Positions 1-7,149 of a stretch of 14,921 bases of DNA are shown in pieces (position 1 is the stretch's first letter; each line of letters opens with the position of its first letter). The stretch comes from SIG598 sp045580875. GTDB taxonomy: Bacteria > Bacillota > Clostridia > Oscillospirales > Acutalibacteraceae. The stretch is from positions 1 to 14,921 of the forward strand of contig JAZNOP010000127.1 of NCBI GenBank assembly GCA_045580875.1. The letters run 5' to 3'. Under the pieces are notes generated by a model. The model was not told the origin of the DNA. It saw only the letters and a list, made by a program, of their open reading frames with translations, and did not search any database. A program made the position numbers and the translations under genes.

Positions 1-368
1 AGCGTAACGGTCTGCGAATCTTTGACTTCCGCCTCGAGCCGGCGGAGGCTCATACTTTGCCAACAGCGGCAAAGTATGCAAAACGCCGTTTAAAGCCGAT
101 CTGCAATGCGCAATCATGACTTATCGCCAGTTCGTCGTCTCAGGTTCGGCGCTCTCGTTTTTTCGCTTTCGAATGATCTCACGCAAGCTACTCCCCGAGC
201 CGATTGATATCCGGCTCGGATCTAAGCTATGGGCAACTCTCGTTGCAGTTTCTCAGGTCAGCTGACTTCGCCGATATAATTCCGGCTCGGTCTTTGGAAA
301 GTGCAGCTGTTTCATTACCGAAAGGTACTCCGCTATACCAAAATTTACCGCACACGCATCAACATCCT

Positions 369-396
369 GAAGCAGAGGTATCTCCTCTGCTTTTTT
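369..396 (+). terminator. Intrinsic terminator
   Basis: Seven-base perfect arms GCAGAGG (372-378) and CCTCTGC (384-390) enclose a 5-base loop and are followed directly by six T (391-396). It would end a plus-strand transcript entering from the left or an unrecognised RNA in 1-370, and it insulates the secA-like gene. Confidence 0.8.
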
Positions 397-431
397 ATAT
401 TTATACTTATAAAATATGTTTTCAAAATCTA

Positions 432-460
432 TTGATAAAGACCGGTCAATAATTTATAAT
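432..460 (+). promoter_or_regulatory. SigA-type promoter for the secA-like gene
   Basis: TTGATA at 432-437 and a perfect TATAAT at 455-460 are separated by 17 bases. Transcription should start near 467, leaving a leader of about 40 bases before the ribosome binding site. The promoter lies just downstream of a terminator, so the gene has its own transcription start. Confidence 0.8.
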
Positions 461-506
461 GATATCATCTGTAATTATGCCCTTATTTCTCAAGGAGGGA
501 TAGACC

Positions 507-2846
507 GTGGGACTTAAAAAACACAAAAAGCTTCAGGATATCTGGGACCCGTCGCAGGAGTTTATCGACCGCAATACATCGGTCGTTGAATCAATAAAGG
601 CGGTCAATTTCGCCGGACGAAGCGACAGTACACTGCGCGCCTTTGCCCAGTGGATACGCAGCAATATCAAAACTGACGCCGATGCAAACGACCACCTCGT
701 TCCGGCATTCGCGCTTGCACGTGAAGCTGCAAAGCGTGTGCTCGGAATGCTCGCCTACGACTGTCAGATTCTCGCCGGCATAGCCATGTTCGAAGGCAAG
801 CTGGCCGAAATGTACACCGGCGAAGGCAAAACCCTCGCCGCTATCATGCCTGCGGTGCTTCATGCCCTCTCCGGTCACCGTGTCCACATTCTCACCTTCA
901 ACGACTACCTTGTTGAACGAGACAAGGAGTGGATGGGTCCGGTATTTGAATTTCTTGGACTTTCGGTCGGCTGCATCACCGCCGAGACCTCGCGCGAGGA
1001 GAGAAAAGAGCTCTATCAGCGCGACATTCTGTACATCACCATGAAGGAGTGCGGATTTGACTATCTGCGCGACTTCCTTGCAATGAAAGAAGACGAGCTC
1101 GTTCAGAGCCGTTTCCAGTATGCCATCGTCGACGAGGCTGATTCCATGCTGATCGACGAGGCGCGTGTTCCGCTGGTCATTGCCGGCAACGTGCCCTACA
1201 ATGACTCCCTCCCAAAGACCTGTCTCAAGCTGGTCAAGAAAATGGTGGAGGGTACTCACTTCCGCATCGACCAGTTCAACAAGAACGTCAGCATCACCGA
1301 CCGCGGAATTATTCTGCTTGAGCGCCTGCTCGGTCTTGAAAATCTCTACGACAGCGAAAACATGGAGGCACTTGAGTGCATCACAAACGCGCTCAAGGCT
1401 GAGCACACGCTCAAGGCTGACCGCGACTACATCGTGCGCGACAACAAGATTCTCATTGTCGATGAATTCACCGGACGTACTGTCGATAACCGTCACTATC
1501 CCGACGGTCTGCAGACTGCCGTTGAACTCAAGGAAGGTCTGCCCAGCCAGGCTGCCGGTATGATTCTCTCGCAGATAACAATTCAGTACTTCACCAGAAT
1601 GTACGCAAAAATGACCGGCATGACAGGTACCGCCTCCACCTCGGCAGAGGAATTCATGTGGATGTACGGTCTTGAAATTGTCACCGTACCGCCCAACAAG
1701 CCGCTTATCCGCATCGACCGTCCCGACAGCGTCTATCAGACCAAGGACGCAAAGATGCGCGCTGTTATCGCTGAAACCATCAACCTGCACAAGGACGGAC
1801 GTCCTGTTCTCATCGGCACAAAGACGGTCGAGGAATCGGAGTGGCTTGCAAGCGAGCTTCGCCGCGCAGGTGTTTTCACTCAGGTGCTCAATGCCAAGCA
1901 GGACACCGACGAGGCAAAGGTCATCGCAAAGGCAGGTCAGCTGGGTGCTGTCACAGTTTCCACAAACATGGCAGGACGCGGAGTCGATATCCGTCTCGGC
2001 GGCGAAAGCGGCAAGAACTGGGAAAAGGTCGCTGCACTCGGCGGTCTGTTCGTCATCGGCACCAACCACTACGAGAGCCGACGCATTGACAACCAGCTGC
2101 GCGGTCGTGCCGGACGTCAGGGCGACCCGGGCGAATCCCACTTCTTTGTCAGCCTTGAGGACGAGATGATGATCCAGTTCGGACTCAAGAACCTGCTTCC
2201 GAAATACATTTATCAGCCCTCATCGTCACAGATGATACGTGATGAGCGTGTCATGACCGAAATCGCGCGCATACAGAGAATTGCCGAGGGCTACTACCAC
2301 GACGTAAGAAAGCAGCTCTCCGAATACACCTCGATAATTGACGACCAGCGCCGCTATATGCATAAGATGCACTACAACATTCTTATCGGCGAGACAAAGC
2401 CCCGTCTGCTGGCTCAGCATAACCCCGAAAAGGCTATCCGCCTGCAGAAGGCATACGGACTTGAAAAGGTGGCTCTCATCGAGGCACAGCTCACCCTGCA
2501 TTATATCAACCGCTGCTGGTCGGAATATCTTGAGTACATCACCAGCGTCCGTCAGGGCATACACCTCGTCGTCATCGGCGGCAAGGTGCCTATCGACGAA
2601 TTCCGCCGCGAGGCGATAAAGGCATATTCCAACATGATGCGCGAGATTGAGCGCAATGTTGTCGACGCGTTCGATACTGTCATTGTCAACGCTGACGGTG
2701 TCGACCTCGAGAAATCCAACCTCAAGGGACCGACCTCCACATGGACCTATCTCATCGACGAGTCTGCCGACCAGTTCAGCCGTCTGCCTGAGATTTTCCG
2801 CAAGCTGCTCGGTCAGACCAGCGAGGAGGACAACGACACACTGTAA
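507..2846 (+). CDS. secA: SecA-family preprotein translocase ATPase, short SecA2-like form
   Basis: SecA is the cytosolic ATPase that pushes unfolded preproteins through the SecYEG channel. The 779-residue product has the family signatures in order: the AREAAKRVLGM region at about 71-81, Walker A TGEGKT (104-109), the DEAD-type Walker B DEAD (209-212) followed by SMLIDEAR, GMTGTA (371-376), NMAGRGVDIRLGG (487-499), and the arginine-finger motif QLRGRAGRQG (530-539). Start choice: GTG at 507 sits 8 bases after AAGGAGG (492-498). It is shorter than the housekeeping SecA of Firmicutes (roughly 830-920) and has no C-terminal zinc-binding cysteine motif; the protein ends in a polar acidic tail. 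Some invariant positions differ, such as GRGVDI where most SecAs have GRGTDI. These points suggest an accessory SecA2-like paralogue, although no secY2 or asp genes are nearby. Family assignment is firm; paralogue status is inferred. Confidence 0.92.
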   Translation: MGLKKHKKLQDIWDPSQEFIDRNTSVVESIKAVNFAGRSDSTLRAFAQWIRSNIKTDADANDHLVPAFALAREAAKRVLGMLAYDCQILAGIAMFEGKLAEMYTGEGKTLAAIMPAVLHALSGHRVHILTFNDYLVERDKEWMGPVFEFLGLSVGCITAETSREERKELYQRDILYITMKECGFDYLRDFLAMKEDELVQSRFQYAIVDEADSMLIDEARVPLVIAGNVPYNDSLPKTCLKLVKKMVEGTHFRIDQFNKNVSITDRGIILLERLLGLENLYDSENMEALECITNALKAEHTLKADRDYIVRDNKILIVDEFTGRTVDNRHYPDGLQTAVELKEGLPSQAAGMILSQITIQYFTRMYAKMTGMTGTASTSAEEFMWMYGLEIVTVPPNKPLIRIDRPDSVYQTKDAKMRAVIAETINLHKDGRPVLIGTKTVEESEWLASELRRAGVFTQVLNAKQDTDEAKVIAKAGQLGAVTVSTNMAGRGVDIRLGGESGKNWEKVAALGGLFVIGTNHYESRRIDNQLRGRAGRQGDPGESHFFVSLEDEMMIQFGLKNLLPKYIYQPSSSQMIRDERVMTEIARIQRIAEGYYHDVRKQLSEYTSIIDDQRRYMHKMHYNILIGETKPRLLAQHNPEKAIRLQKAYGLEKVALIEAQLTLHYINRCWSEYLEYITSVRQGIHLVVIGGKVPIDEFRREAIKAYSNMMREIERNVVDAFDTVIVNADGVDLEKSNLKGPTSTWTYLIDESADQFSRLPEIFRKLLGQTSEEDNDTL

Positions 2847-2937
2847 GGCGCGTTATTGTCCGGCGAACCGGTTTCATTCATTTTTATTCATTTTCATTTA
2901 TTGATTCCACTGATTACACTACACGGGGATTTAACCT

Positions 2938-3291
2938 ATGAACATACAGATTTTCGGCAAAGCGAAATGCTTTGACACAAAAAAAGCCGAGCGCTTCTTC
3001 AAGGAGCGCGGCATAAAATACCAGTACATCGACCTGATAAAATACGGTATAAGTCAGGGCGAATACCGCAACGTAAAGGCGGCTGTCGGACATTACAGCC
3101 AGCTCATCGACACAAAGAGCAAGCTGTATGTTCAGCTTCACCTTGCATATCTTGCCTATCCTGCGCAGGTCGAGGAAAAGATGCTGGAAAATCCCGGCGT
3201 ACTTCTGACACCCATCGTACGCAACGGCAAAAAAGCCACCGTCGGCTACAAGCCGGAGGTCTGGCAGGAATGGATAGACGAGGAGAAATAA
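2938..3291 (+). CDS. ArsC/Spx/YffB-type thioredoxin-fold protein
   Basis: A 117-residue protein of the ArsC/Spx family, small glutaredoxin-like proteins that include arsenate reductases, the regulator Spx and uncharacterised YffB-type members. The N-terminal beta strand runs into the active-site loop KAKCFDTKKAERFF, with Cys11 as the only cysteine there, so the CXXC of Spx is absent. The cis-proline segment is TPIVRNGKKATVGYKPEVW (91-109). Arsenate reductases have RPI where this has TPI, so the usual arsenate-binding arginine is missing and arsenate reduction should not be assumed. The ribosome binding site is weak (GGGGA at 2925-2929, 8 bases before ATG). It lies 91 bases after the secA-like gene and only 9 bases before the RnfD homologue, so it probably belongs to that operon. 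Confidence 0.85.
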   Translation: MNIQIFGKAKCFDTKKAERFFKERGIKYQYIDLIKYGISQGEYRNVKAAVGHYSQLIDTKSKLYVQLHLAYLAYPAQVEEKMLENPGVLLTPIVRNGKKATVGYKPEVWQEWIDEEK

Positions 3292-3300
3292 GTTACCGCC

Positions 3301-4485
3301 ATGCAGTTACAGCAATCCATCGCGCCCCATTTCAGGCGGCGTGATTCAGTAAAAAACATATCACTTGTGCTCATCATCGCCTGCGGCGTACTGCTTGTGC
3401 CGGCTGTTATCACATACGGCTTCCGGGCGGTGATAATGGCACTCTCAGGCATACTCGGCGCAGCGGCTGTGGAGGGAGCGTGGTGCTTCTTCAGCAACCG
3501 CGAGCAGACTCTGCCCAATCTTACCGCAGTGGCTTCCGGCTTTATCTGCGCCATGCTCATTCCGGCGGAGTGTCCGGTGTGGGCGCCCTTTTTCGCCGCC
3601 GCATTTGCAGTGGGAGTTGTAAAGCTCCCCTTCGGCGGTCCGGGCCGCTCGGTCTTTAACCCTTCTGCTCTTGGCGGCTGCTTTGCACTGCTCTGCTGGG
3701 GCGTATACAAGCAGAATTACAACGGAAACCGCAAGTCGGTGTTATTCGGCAATCTTGCCGACCGCTGCTACGGATATATCAGAGATATCCTTCCGGTCTT
3801 CGCAAACGTCGACACGGCTGATGCCGCAAACCGTGCTGAGCTGTCTCCTCTTGTGCTTCTCTCTGCCGGTCAGCAGAATGTCGTCAGCTCAACCGATGCT
3901 GTGGCTGCCGTCTGCGACCCCGCGCTTACGGCAGGAGATTTCCTCCTCGCCGGATTCGGCGGACCTATGGGCACAACCGCTCCGGCACTGATTGTTCTCT
4001 GCGCAATTGCACTGACCCTCTTCGGAGCCTGCGCATGGCAGAGCAGCGCCGGTTTTCTCGCCGCTGTCGCGGTGCTTTCATTCATCATTCCATACAACAG
4101 CATTCCTGTATGGCAGTCCCCTCTCTATGACCTTTTCACCGGCACCACCCTTTTTGCCGCTGTTTTTCTTGCCGGCGACATAATGACCGCCCCCCACATG
4201 AACACCGGACGCTTTATGTACGGCATCTGCGGCGGTGTGCTGACGGTTATCCTGCGGCGAATCGGAGCGGTTGAGTGCTGTGCGGTATTTGCCGCCGCGC
4301 TGATGAATCCCATGGCTTCCGCCATTGACCAGATGGTCTGGCAGTTCCGTCAGAAGGGCATCAGCTTCCACACTCAGCGCAAGAAGCTCGAGCGCAGGCT
4401 CAGAAAGCTCCTGCGCATTGCTCCCGGTCCTTTCGACAGCTTTGATTTTGATGATGAGGAGGACGACGATGGCACTCAGATATAA
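3301..4485 (+). CDS. rnfD: RnfD/NqrB-like membrane protein
   Basis: A 394-residue polytopic membrane protein homologous to RnfD, the flavin-carrying membrane subunit of the ion-pumping ferredoxin:NAD oxidoreductase Rnf. Visible signatures are FGGPGRSVFNPSALGG (111-126), matching the family's FGGLGxNxFNPA segment; PLYDLFTGTTLFAAVFLAGD (274-293); and a final GRFMYGICGGVLTVILR-type helix. In active RnfD a threonine in an S/T-G-A-T-like motif binds FMN covalently. The corresponding stretch here reads DAVAAVCDPA (199-208), with no such threonine. The C terminus adds a basic stretch and a very acidic tail (FDFDDEEDDD), whose codons also encode the next gene's ribosome binding site. A modest AGGAG lies at 3281-3285, 15 bases before ATG. 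The last 17 bases overlap the RnfE homologue. Homology is clear; loss of flavin is inferred from a by-eye alignment. Confidence 0.88.
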   Translation: MQLQQSIAPHFRRRDSVKNISLVLIIACGVLLVPAVITYGFRAVIMALSGILGAAAVEGAWCFFSNREQTLPNLTAVASGFICAMLIPAECPVWAPFFAAAFAVGVVKLPFGGPGRSVFNPSALGGCFALLCWGVYKQNYNGNRKSVLFGNLADRCYGYIRDILPVFANVDTADAANRAELSPLVLLSAGQQNVVSSTDAVAAVCDPALTAGDFLLAGFGGPMGTTAPALIVLCAIALTLFGACAWQSSAGFLAAVAVLSFIIPYNSIPVWQSPLYDLFTGTTLFAAVFLAGDIMTAPHMNTGRFMYGICGGVLTVILRRIGAVECCAVFAAALMNPMASAIDQMVWQFRQKGISFHTQRKKLERRLRKLLRIAPGPFDSFDFDDEEDDDGTQI

Positions 4486-5122
4486 CGACCGTTCACGCCG
4501 TATCTCCGATGACGGTGAGGTTTTCAGCTACGCTCTGAGGCAGAATCCTCTGCTGACAGCCGCAGCCGGCACAGCCATTATCGCCGGCGGCTGCACCACA
4601 GCCGGCAACGCTCTCGTTCTGAGCATCATGATGGCTGTCATTCTTCCGCTGATGGGTCTTGTCTCAGCTATTGAGGCTGAGCGCATACGCTATGAGGTGC
4701 GCCTTGCGGCATACTGCGGCATCTCAGCCATGCTGGTTTTCGTTCTTTCACTTATAATCGACACTGTCGTTCTCGGAAGTGTCGAAGCTATAGGCATTTT
4801 CGCCCCCCTCGCCGCTTTCAGTTCGCTTGTTCTCGCAAGAACTGCCGATGATGCGCCTATTCTGACCAAGCGCGAGGCTGTCTTTGAGGGGCTTGCCTGC
4901 GCCGCTGTCTTTGCGCTGACGGCAATGCCGGTCGGCATTATCCGCGAGATAGTCGGCAGCGGAAAGCTTTTCGGCGGCTGGCTGGGCTTTTCCGGCACAG
5001 ACATATTCACCGAGCCCGGAATGGGCTTTATCCTCTGCGGTCTTGTTATTGCAATTATCCGCCGCGCCACCGACAAGCCTGAGCGCACACGCCTTTCCGG
5101 CAGTGAGGAGGTGAGCCGATGA
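4469..5122 (+). CDS. rnfE: RnfE/RsxE-like membrane protein
   Basis: A 217-residue membrane protein with about six hydrophobic helices, homologous to RnfE (NqrD/RsxE family). Family landmarks are QNPLL (25-29), AGNAL (45-49), IGIFAPL (108-114) and IIREIVGSGKLFGGW (157-171), the last matching the REILGxGTLFG block of RnfE. In true RnfE, one cysteine in the first transmembrane region (LCPLLA) and one in the segment IPLIVVNC help hold a membrane [2Fe-2S] cluster shared with RnfA. Here those segments read TAIIAGG and APLAAFSS, so both appear to be lost; Cys42 does not align with either. The start is ATG 4469 rather than an upstream in-frame codon, because GAGGAGG (4456-4462) is correctly spaced and the protein then begins where RnfE homologues do. 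It overlaps rnfD by 17 bases and shares ATGA with rnfA. Confidence 0.87.
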   Translation: MALRYNDRSRRISDDGEVFSYALRQNPLLTAAAGTAIIAGGCTTAGNALVLSIMMAVILPLMGLVSAIEAERIRYEVRLAAYCGISAMLVFVLSLIIDTVVLGSVEAIGIFAPLAAFSSLVLARTADDAPILTKREAVFEGLACAAVFALTAMPVGIIREIVGSGKLFGGWLGFSGTDIFTEPGMGFILCGLVIAIIRRATDKPERTRLSGSEEVSR

Positions 5123-5700
5123 CTGAAATCTCTGATATCCTCACCTATGCACTCGGCGCTGTGTTTATTCAGAACGTGGTATTTTCCGCCGGCTCCGAGG
5201 TCTCGCTGACACTGCTGGCACTGCGCAAGCCGCCCAAGCTGCTTGCCGTTTCGCTCATTGTGTCGGTATTCTCTCTGCTGAGCCTGCTGACTATGTATCC
5301 CTTTGACCTGCTGGCATGGGGCGGCTGGCTGAGCTATATGCCGATACGCGGCGTTCTGCTTTCGGCTGCGGCTCTGCTGTGGTATCTGATAATCGGCGGA
5401 ATTGTCCGCAGAATTGACAGCCTCAACGCAAAAATCGGCAGCTTCATCGCACCGGCGGCGCTCAACAGCGCTGTCATGTCATTCCCGCTTCTTGCAGGAC
5501 TTGAGAAAATCGGCTCGATCTGGGGCATTTTCGGCACTGCCATCGGCGCAGGTGCAGGCTTTGCTCTCGCCTCGTGGCTGATAAACATCGGAATGCGCAG
5601 AGCGAATAATCCCGATATGCCGAAATTTCTTCAGGGCGCACCTGCAATGCTGATTTATATCGGTCTGCTGTCGCTGCTCTTCAAGGCTTTCGGGCTGTGA
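5119..5700 (+). CDS. rnfA: RnfA/RsxA-like membrane protein without cysteines
   Basis: A 193-residue polytopic protein homologous to RnfA (NqrE/RsxA family). Matches include the N-terminal VFIQNVVFS (15-23; family LVNNFVLS), IGSFIAPAALNSAV (106-119; family LGIFLPLITTNCAV), IGAGAGFALA (142-151), and the C-terminal DMPKFLQGAPAMLIYIGLLS (166-185; family DVPKPFRGTPIALITAGLMS). RnfA and RnfE each supply two cysteines to a membrane [2Fe-2S] cluster. Here those positions are Ser29 and Ser117, and the whole protein contains no cysteine. Start: ATG 5119 follows a near-perfect ribosome binding site AGGAGGTGA (5106-5114) and overlaps the rnfE stop as ATGA, indicating translational coupling. The fold and pairing with the RnfE homologue are probably kept, but it cannot ligate iron through cysteine. 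Confidence 0.87.
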   Translation: MTEISDILTYALGAVFIQNVVFSAGSEVSLTLLALRKPPKLLAVSLIVSVFSLLSLLTMYPFDLLAWGGWLSYMPIRGVLLSAAALLWYLIIGGIVRRIDSLNAKIGSFIAPAALNSAVMSFPLLAGLEKIGSIWGIFGTAIGAGAGFALASWLINIGMRRANNPDMPKFLQGAPAMLIYIGLLSLLFKAFGL

Positions 5701-5730
5701 GCACACTACACAAAACAGGAGAAAACAATT

Positions 5731-6111
5731 ATGAAACGTGAACTCGGCATTGCGCGATGCGGATTGGCATGCTGTCTCTGCTCGGAAAATGTCACCTGCT
5801 CCGGCTGCGATACAGGAAACTGTCCCGATAAGGAATGGTGCGAAAATCTGCGCTGCTCACGCGAAAAGGGACTGCAGGGCTGCTGGGAATGCGGCGAAGA
5901 CTGCACAAAGGGTCTTCTGTCGAAAATCAAGCCCGGCACTTTCAGGGCATTTATCAGACAGTACGGTCTCAATCAGCTTCTCGACTGCCTTGAGCGCAAT
6001 GAGCAAAGCGGCGTTGTCTATCACCGCGAAGGTATAAACGGCGATTATGATGATTTTTCCGACCCCGCAGAGCTTATGGAGTTTATCTGCACCGGCAGGC
6101 GCAGAGACTGA
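5731..6111 (+). CDS. Cysteine-rich DUF3795-like protein
   Basis: A 126-residue soluble protein with 14 cysteines, twelve of them in the first 58 residues: CGLACCLC (10-17), CSGC (23-26), C31, C37, C42, CWEC (51-54) and C58. The order CGLxC...CxGC...C...C...KGLxxCxxCxxxxC is that of the DUF3795 family, widespread in Clostridia and archaea and of unknown function; metal or Fe-S binding is commonly suspected. AGGAGA (5717-5722) precedes the ATG by 8 bases. It follows the RnfA homologue by 30 bases with no terminator between, so co-transcription is likely. A functional link to the membrane trio is only an inference from position. Confidence 0.8.
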   Translation: MKRELGIARCGLACCLCSENVTCSGCDTGNCPDKEWCENLRCSREKGLQGCWECGEDCTKGLLSKIKPGTFRAFIRQYGLNQLLDCLERNEQSGVVYHREGINGDYDDFSDPAELMEFICTGRRRD

Positions 6112-6138
6112 ACCTGCACTATCAGACAGTCTGCCGGT
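6091..6138 (+). repeat. Inverted repeat across the end of the DUF3795 gene
   Basis: ACCGGCAG (6091-6098) pairs with CTGCCGGT (6131-6138), with an inner ACTG/CAGT pair (6107-6110/6127-6130). It straddles the stop codon and is followed by only three T, so it may be a weak terminator or an mRNA 3'-end structure. Confidence 0.35.
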
Positions 6139-6147
6139 TTGTTAAAA

Positions 6148-6153
6148 TATAAT
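6148..6153 (+). promoter_or_regulatory. Possible -10 element upstream of the HAD gene
   Basis: TATAAT at 6148-6153 lies 25 bases before the HAD ribosome binding site. The best -35 candidate, CAGACA at 6123-6128, has a 19-base spacer and is poor, so this promoter is only tentative. Read-through from the upstream operon is the alternative. Confidence 0.35.
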
Positions 6154-6193
6154 TCCTGTAATTCACAAAGATAAATCAAGGAGGACAAAAGCT

Positions 6194-6979
6194 ATGGATC
6201 TTGAACTTCTTCGCGAGAAAAAAGGCTTTATATGCGATATGGACGGTGTTATCTATCACGGCAACCGTCTTATTCCCGGCGTTACCGAATTTGTTGACTG
6301 GCTCAACCGCGAGGGCAAGCAGTTTCTCTTTCTGACCAACTCCAGCGAGCGCTCCACCCTCGAGCTTCGCCAGAAGCTTCTTCGCATGGGCCTTGACGTA
6401 GGTGTTGAGCACTTCTACACCAGCGCACTCGCCACCGCACGTTTCCTTGACCGTCAGGCTCACGGCTGCAGCGCATACGTCATCGGCGCACCCGGTCTCT
6501 ACAACGCACTCTACGAGGTAGGCATCACTATCAACGACATCGACCCCGATTATGTTGTTGTCGGTGAGACCTCGGCATATAATTACGACATGATTCTCAA
6601 GGCAGTTGAACTCATTCAGAAGGGTGCGCGCCTCATCGCCACCAATTCCGACCTGACCGCTCCCTCTGAGAAGGGCATAATTCCTGCAACACGTGCTCTG
6701 GTTGCTCCCATCGAGCTTGCAACCGGCCGCACCGCCTATTACGTCGGCAAGCCCAACCCCCTGATGATGCGCACCGGTCTGCACAAGCTGGGCGTTCACT
6801 CGGCAGAGGCTGTAATGATAGGCGACCGCATGGATACCGACATCGTTGCCGGCATGGAGACCGGTCTGGACACCGTTCTGGTGCTCTCCGGCTGCACTCA
6901 GGCAGAAGATCTGCGGCTTTACTCCTACCGTCCGCGCTATGTTCTCGACAGCGTTGGCTGCATTCCGCCGCAGAAGTAA
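6194..6979 (+). CDS. HAD-IIA family phosphatase, NagD-like
   Basis: A 261-residue HAD-superfamily hydrolase of the IIA (NagD/4-nitrophenylphosphatase-like) group, cytosolic enzymes that dephosphorylate small phosphate esters such as sugar phosphates, nucleotides or phosphoglycolate. Motif I is DMDGV (nucleophile Asp15, acid/base Asp17). Motif II is LTNSS (Thr48), motif III GKPNP (Lys186), and motif IV GDRMDTD (Asp211 and following). The C2 cap lies between motifs II and III, as in NagD. The length is normal for the group. The ATG is 9 bases after a strong AAGGAGG (6178-6184). The gene is followed by an intrinsic terminator and appears monocistronic or the end of the preceding operon. The substrate cannot be read from sequence. 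Confidence 0.9.
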   Translation: MDLELLREKKGFICDMDGVIYHGNRLIPGVTEFVDWLNREGKQFLFLTNSSERSTLELRQKLLRMGLDVGVEHFYTSALATARFLDRQAHGCSAYVIGAPGLYNALYEVGITINDIDPDYVVVGETSAYNYDMILKAVELIQKGARLIATNSDLTAPSEKGIIPATRALVAPIELATGRTAYYVGKPNPLMMRTGLHKLGVHSAEAVMIGDRMDTDIVAGMETGLDTVLVLSGCTQAEDLRLYSYRPRYVLDSVGCIPPQK

Positions 6980-7007
6980 TTTCACAATACAATACGATGC
7001 AATTACA

Positions 7008-7043
7008 GTCGGAGAGCGTACGGTTTACGCCCTCCGGCTTTTT
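7008..7043 (+). terminator. Intrinsic terminator after the HAD gene
   Basis: Arms CGGAG-A-GCGTA (7010-7020) and TACGC-C-CTCCG (7026-7036), with one A/C mismatch and outer G-C and T-G pairs, are followed by TTTTT (7039-7043). Confidence 0.85.
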
Positions 7044-7149
7044 GTATTGATGCATCTTCCGCCTGCGATCACCCGCCGGACAGTATGAGGTCAGATTTGC
7101 GGTAAAAGTACGTTTTAACACGCAATTCCCCGTTTGCTGTAATTTTCTG

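Larger units (their letters stand above)
1..506. other. Intergenic region with inverted repeats, no convincing gene
   Basis: I find no gene here with a ribosome binding site and plausible protein. Two adjacent hairpins lie at 36-51 (GAGCC/GGCTC arms) and 51-78 (11-bp arms CATACTTTGCC/GGCAAAGTATG, 6-base loop); neither is followed by a T run. A third inverted repeat spans 195-219 (CCGAGCCG/CGGCTCGG), and CCGGCTCGG recurs at 282-290. A minus-strand frame is open from an ATG at 117 to the left edge, but has no ribosome binding site and reads as low-complexity protein. The right part holds the terminator and promoter listed separately. Confidence 0.5.

Noticed and set aside
204..452. Plus-strand 82-codon frame
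   Set aside because: It starts with TTG without a ribosome binding site, crosses an intrinsic terminator and runs into the secA promoter.
591..2141. Minus-strand open frame of 516 codons opposite the secA-like gene
   Set aside because: It is the antisense of a well-conserved SecA frame; its length follows from codon bias, and its product resembles no family and has no ribosome binding site.
2860..2880. CCGG-based hairpin after secA as terminator
   Set aside because: The stem is only four bases and the T run is interrupted, so it is too weak to call.
2938..3291. Arsenate reductase function for the ArsC-family protein
   Set aside because: The arsenate-binding arginine of the RPI motif is replaced by threonine and no arsenic genes are nearby.
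4325..4468. 48-codon N-terminal extension of the RnfE homologue
   Set aside because: It would lie wholly inside rnfD, has Ser/Arg-rich shadow sequence, and lacks the ribosome binding site found just before ATG 4469.
6176..6985. Minus-strand 269-codon frame over the HAD gene
   Set aside because: The plus strand encodes a complete HAD phosphatase with all motifs; this is its shadow.
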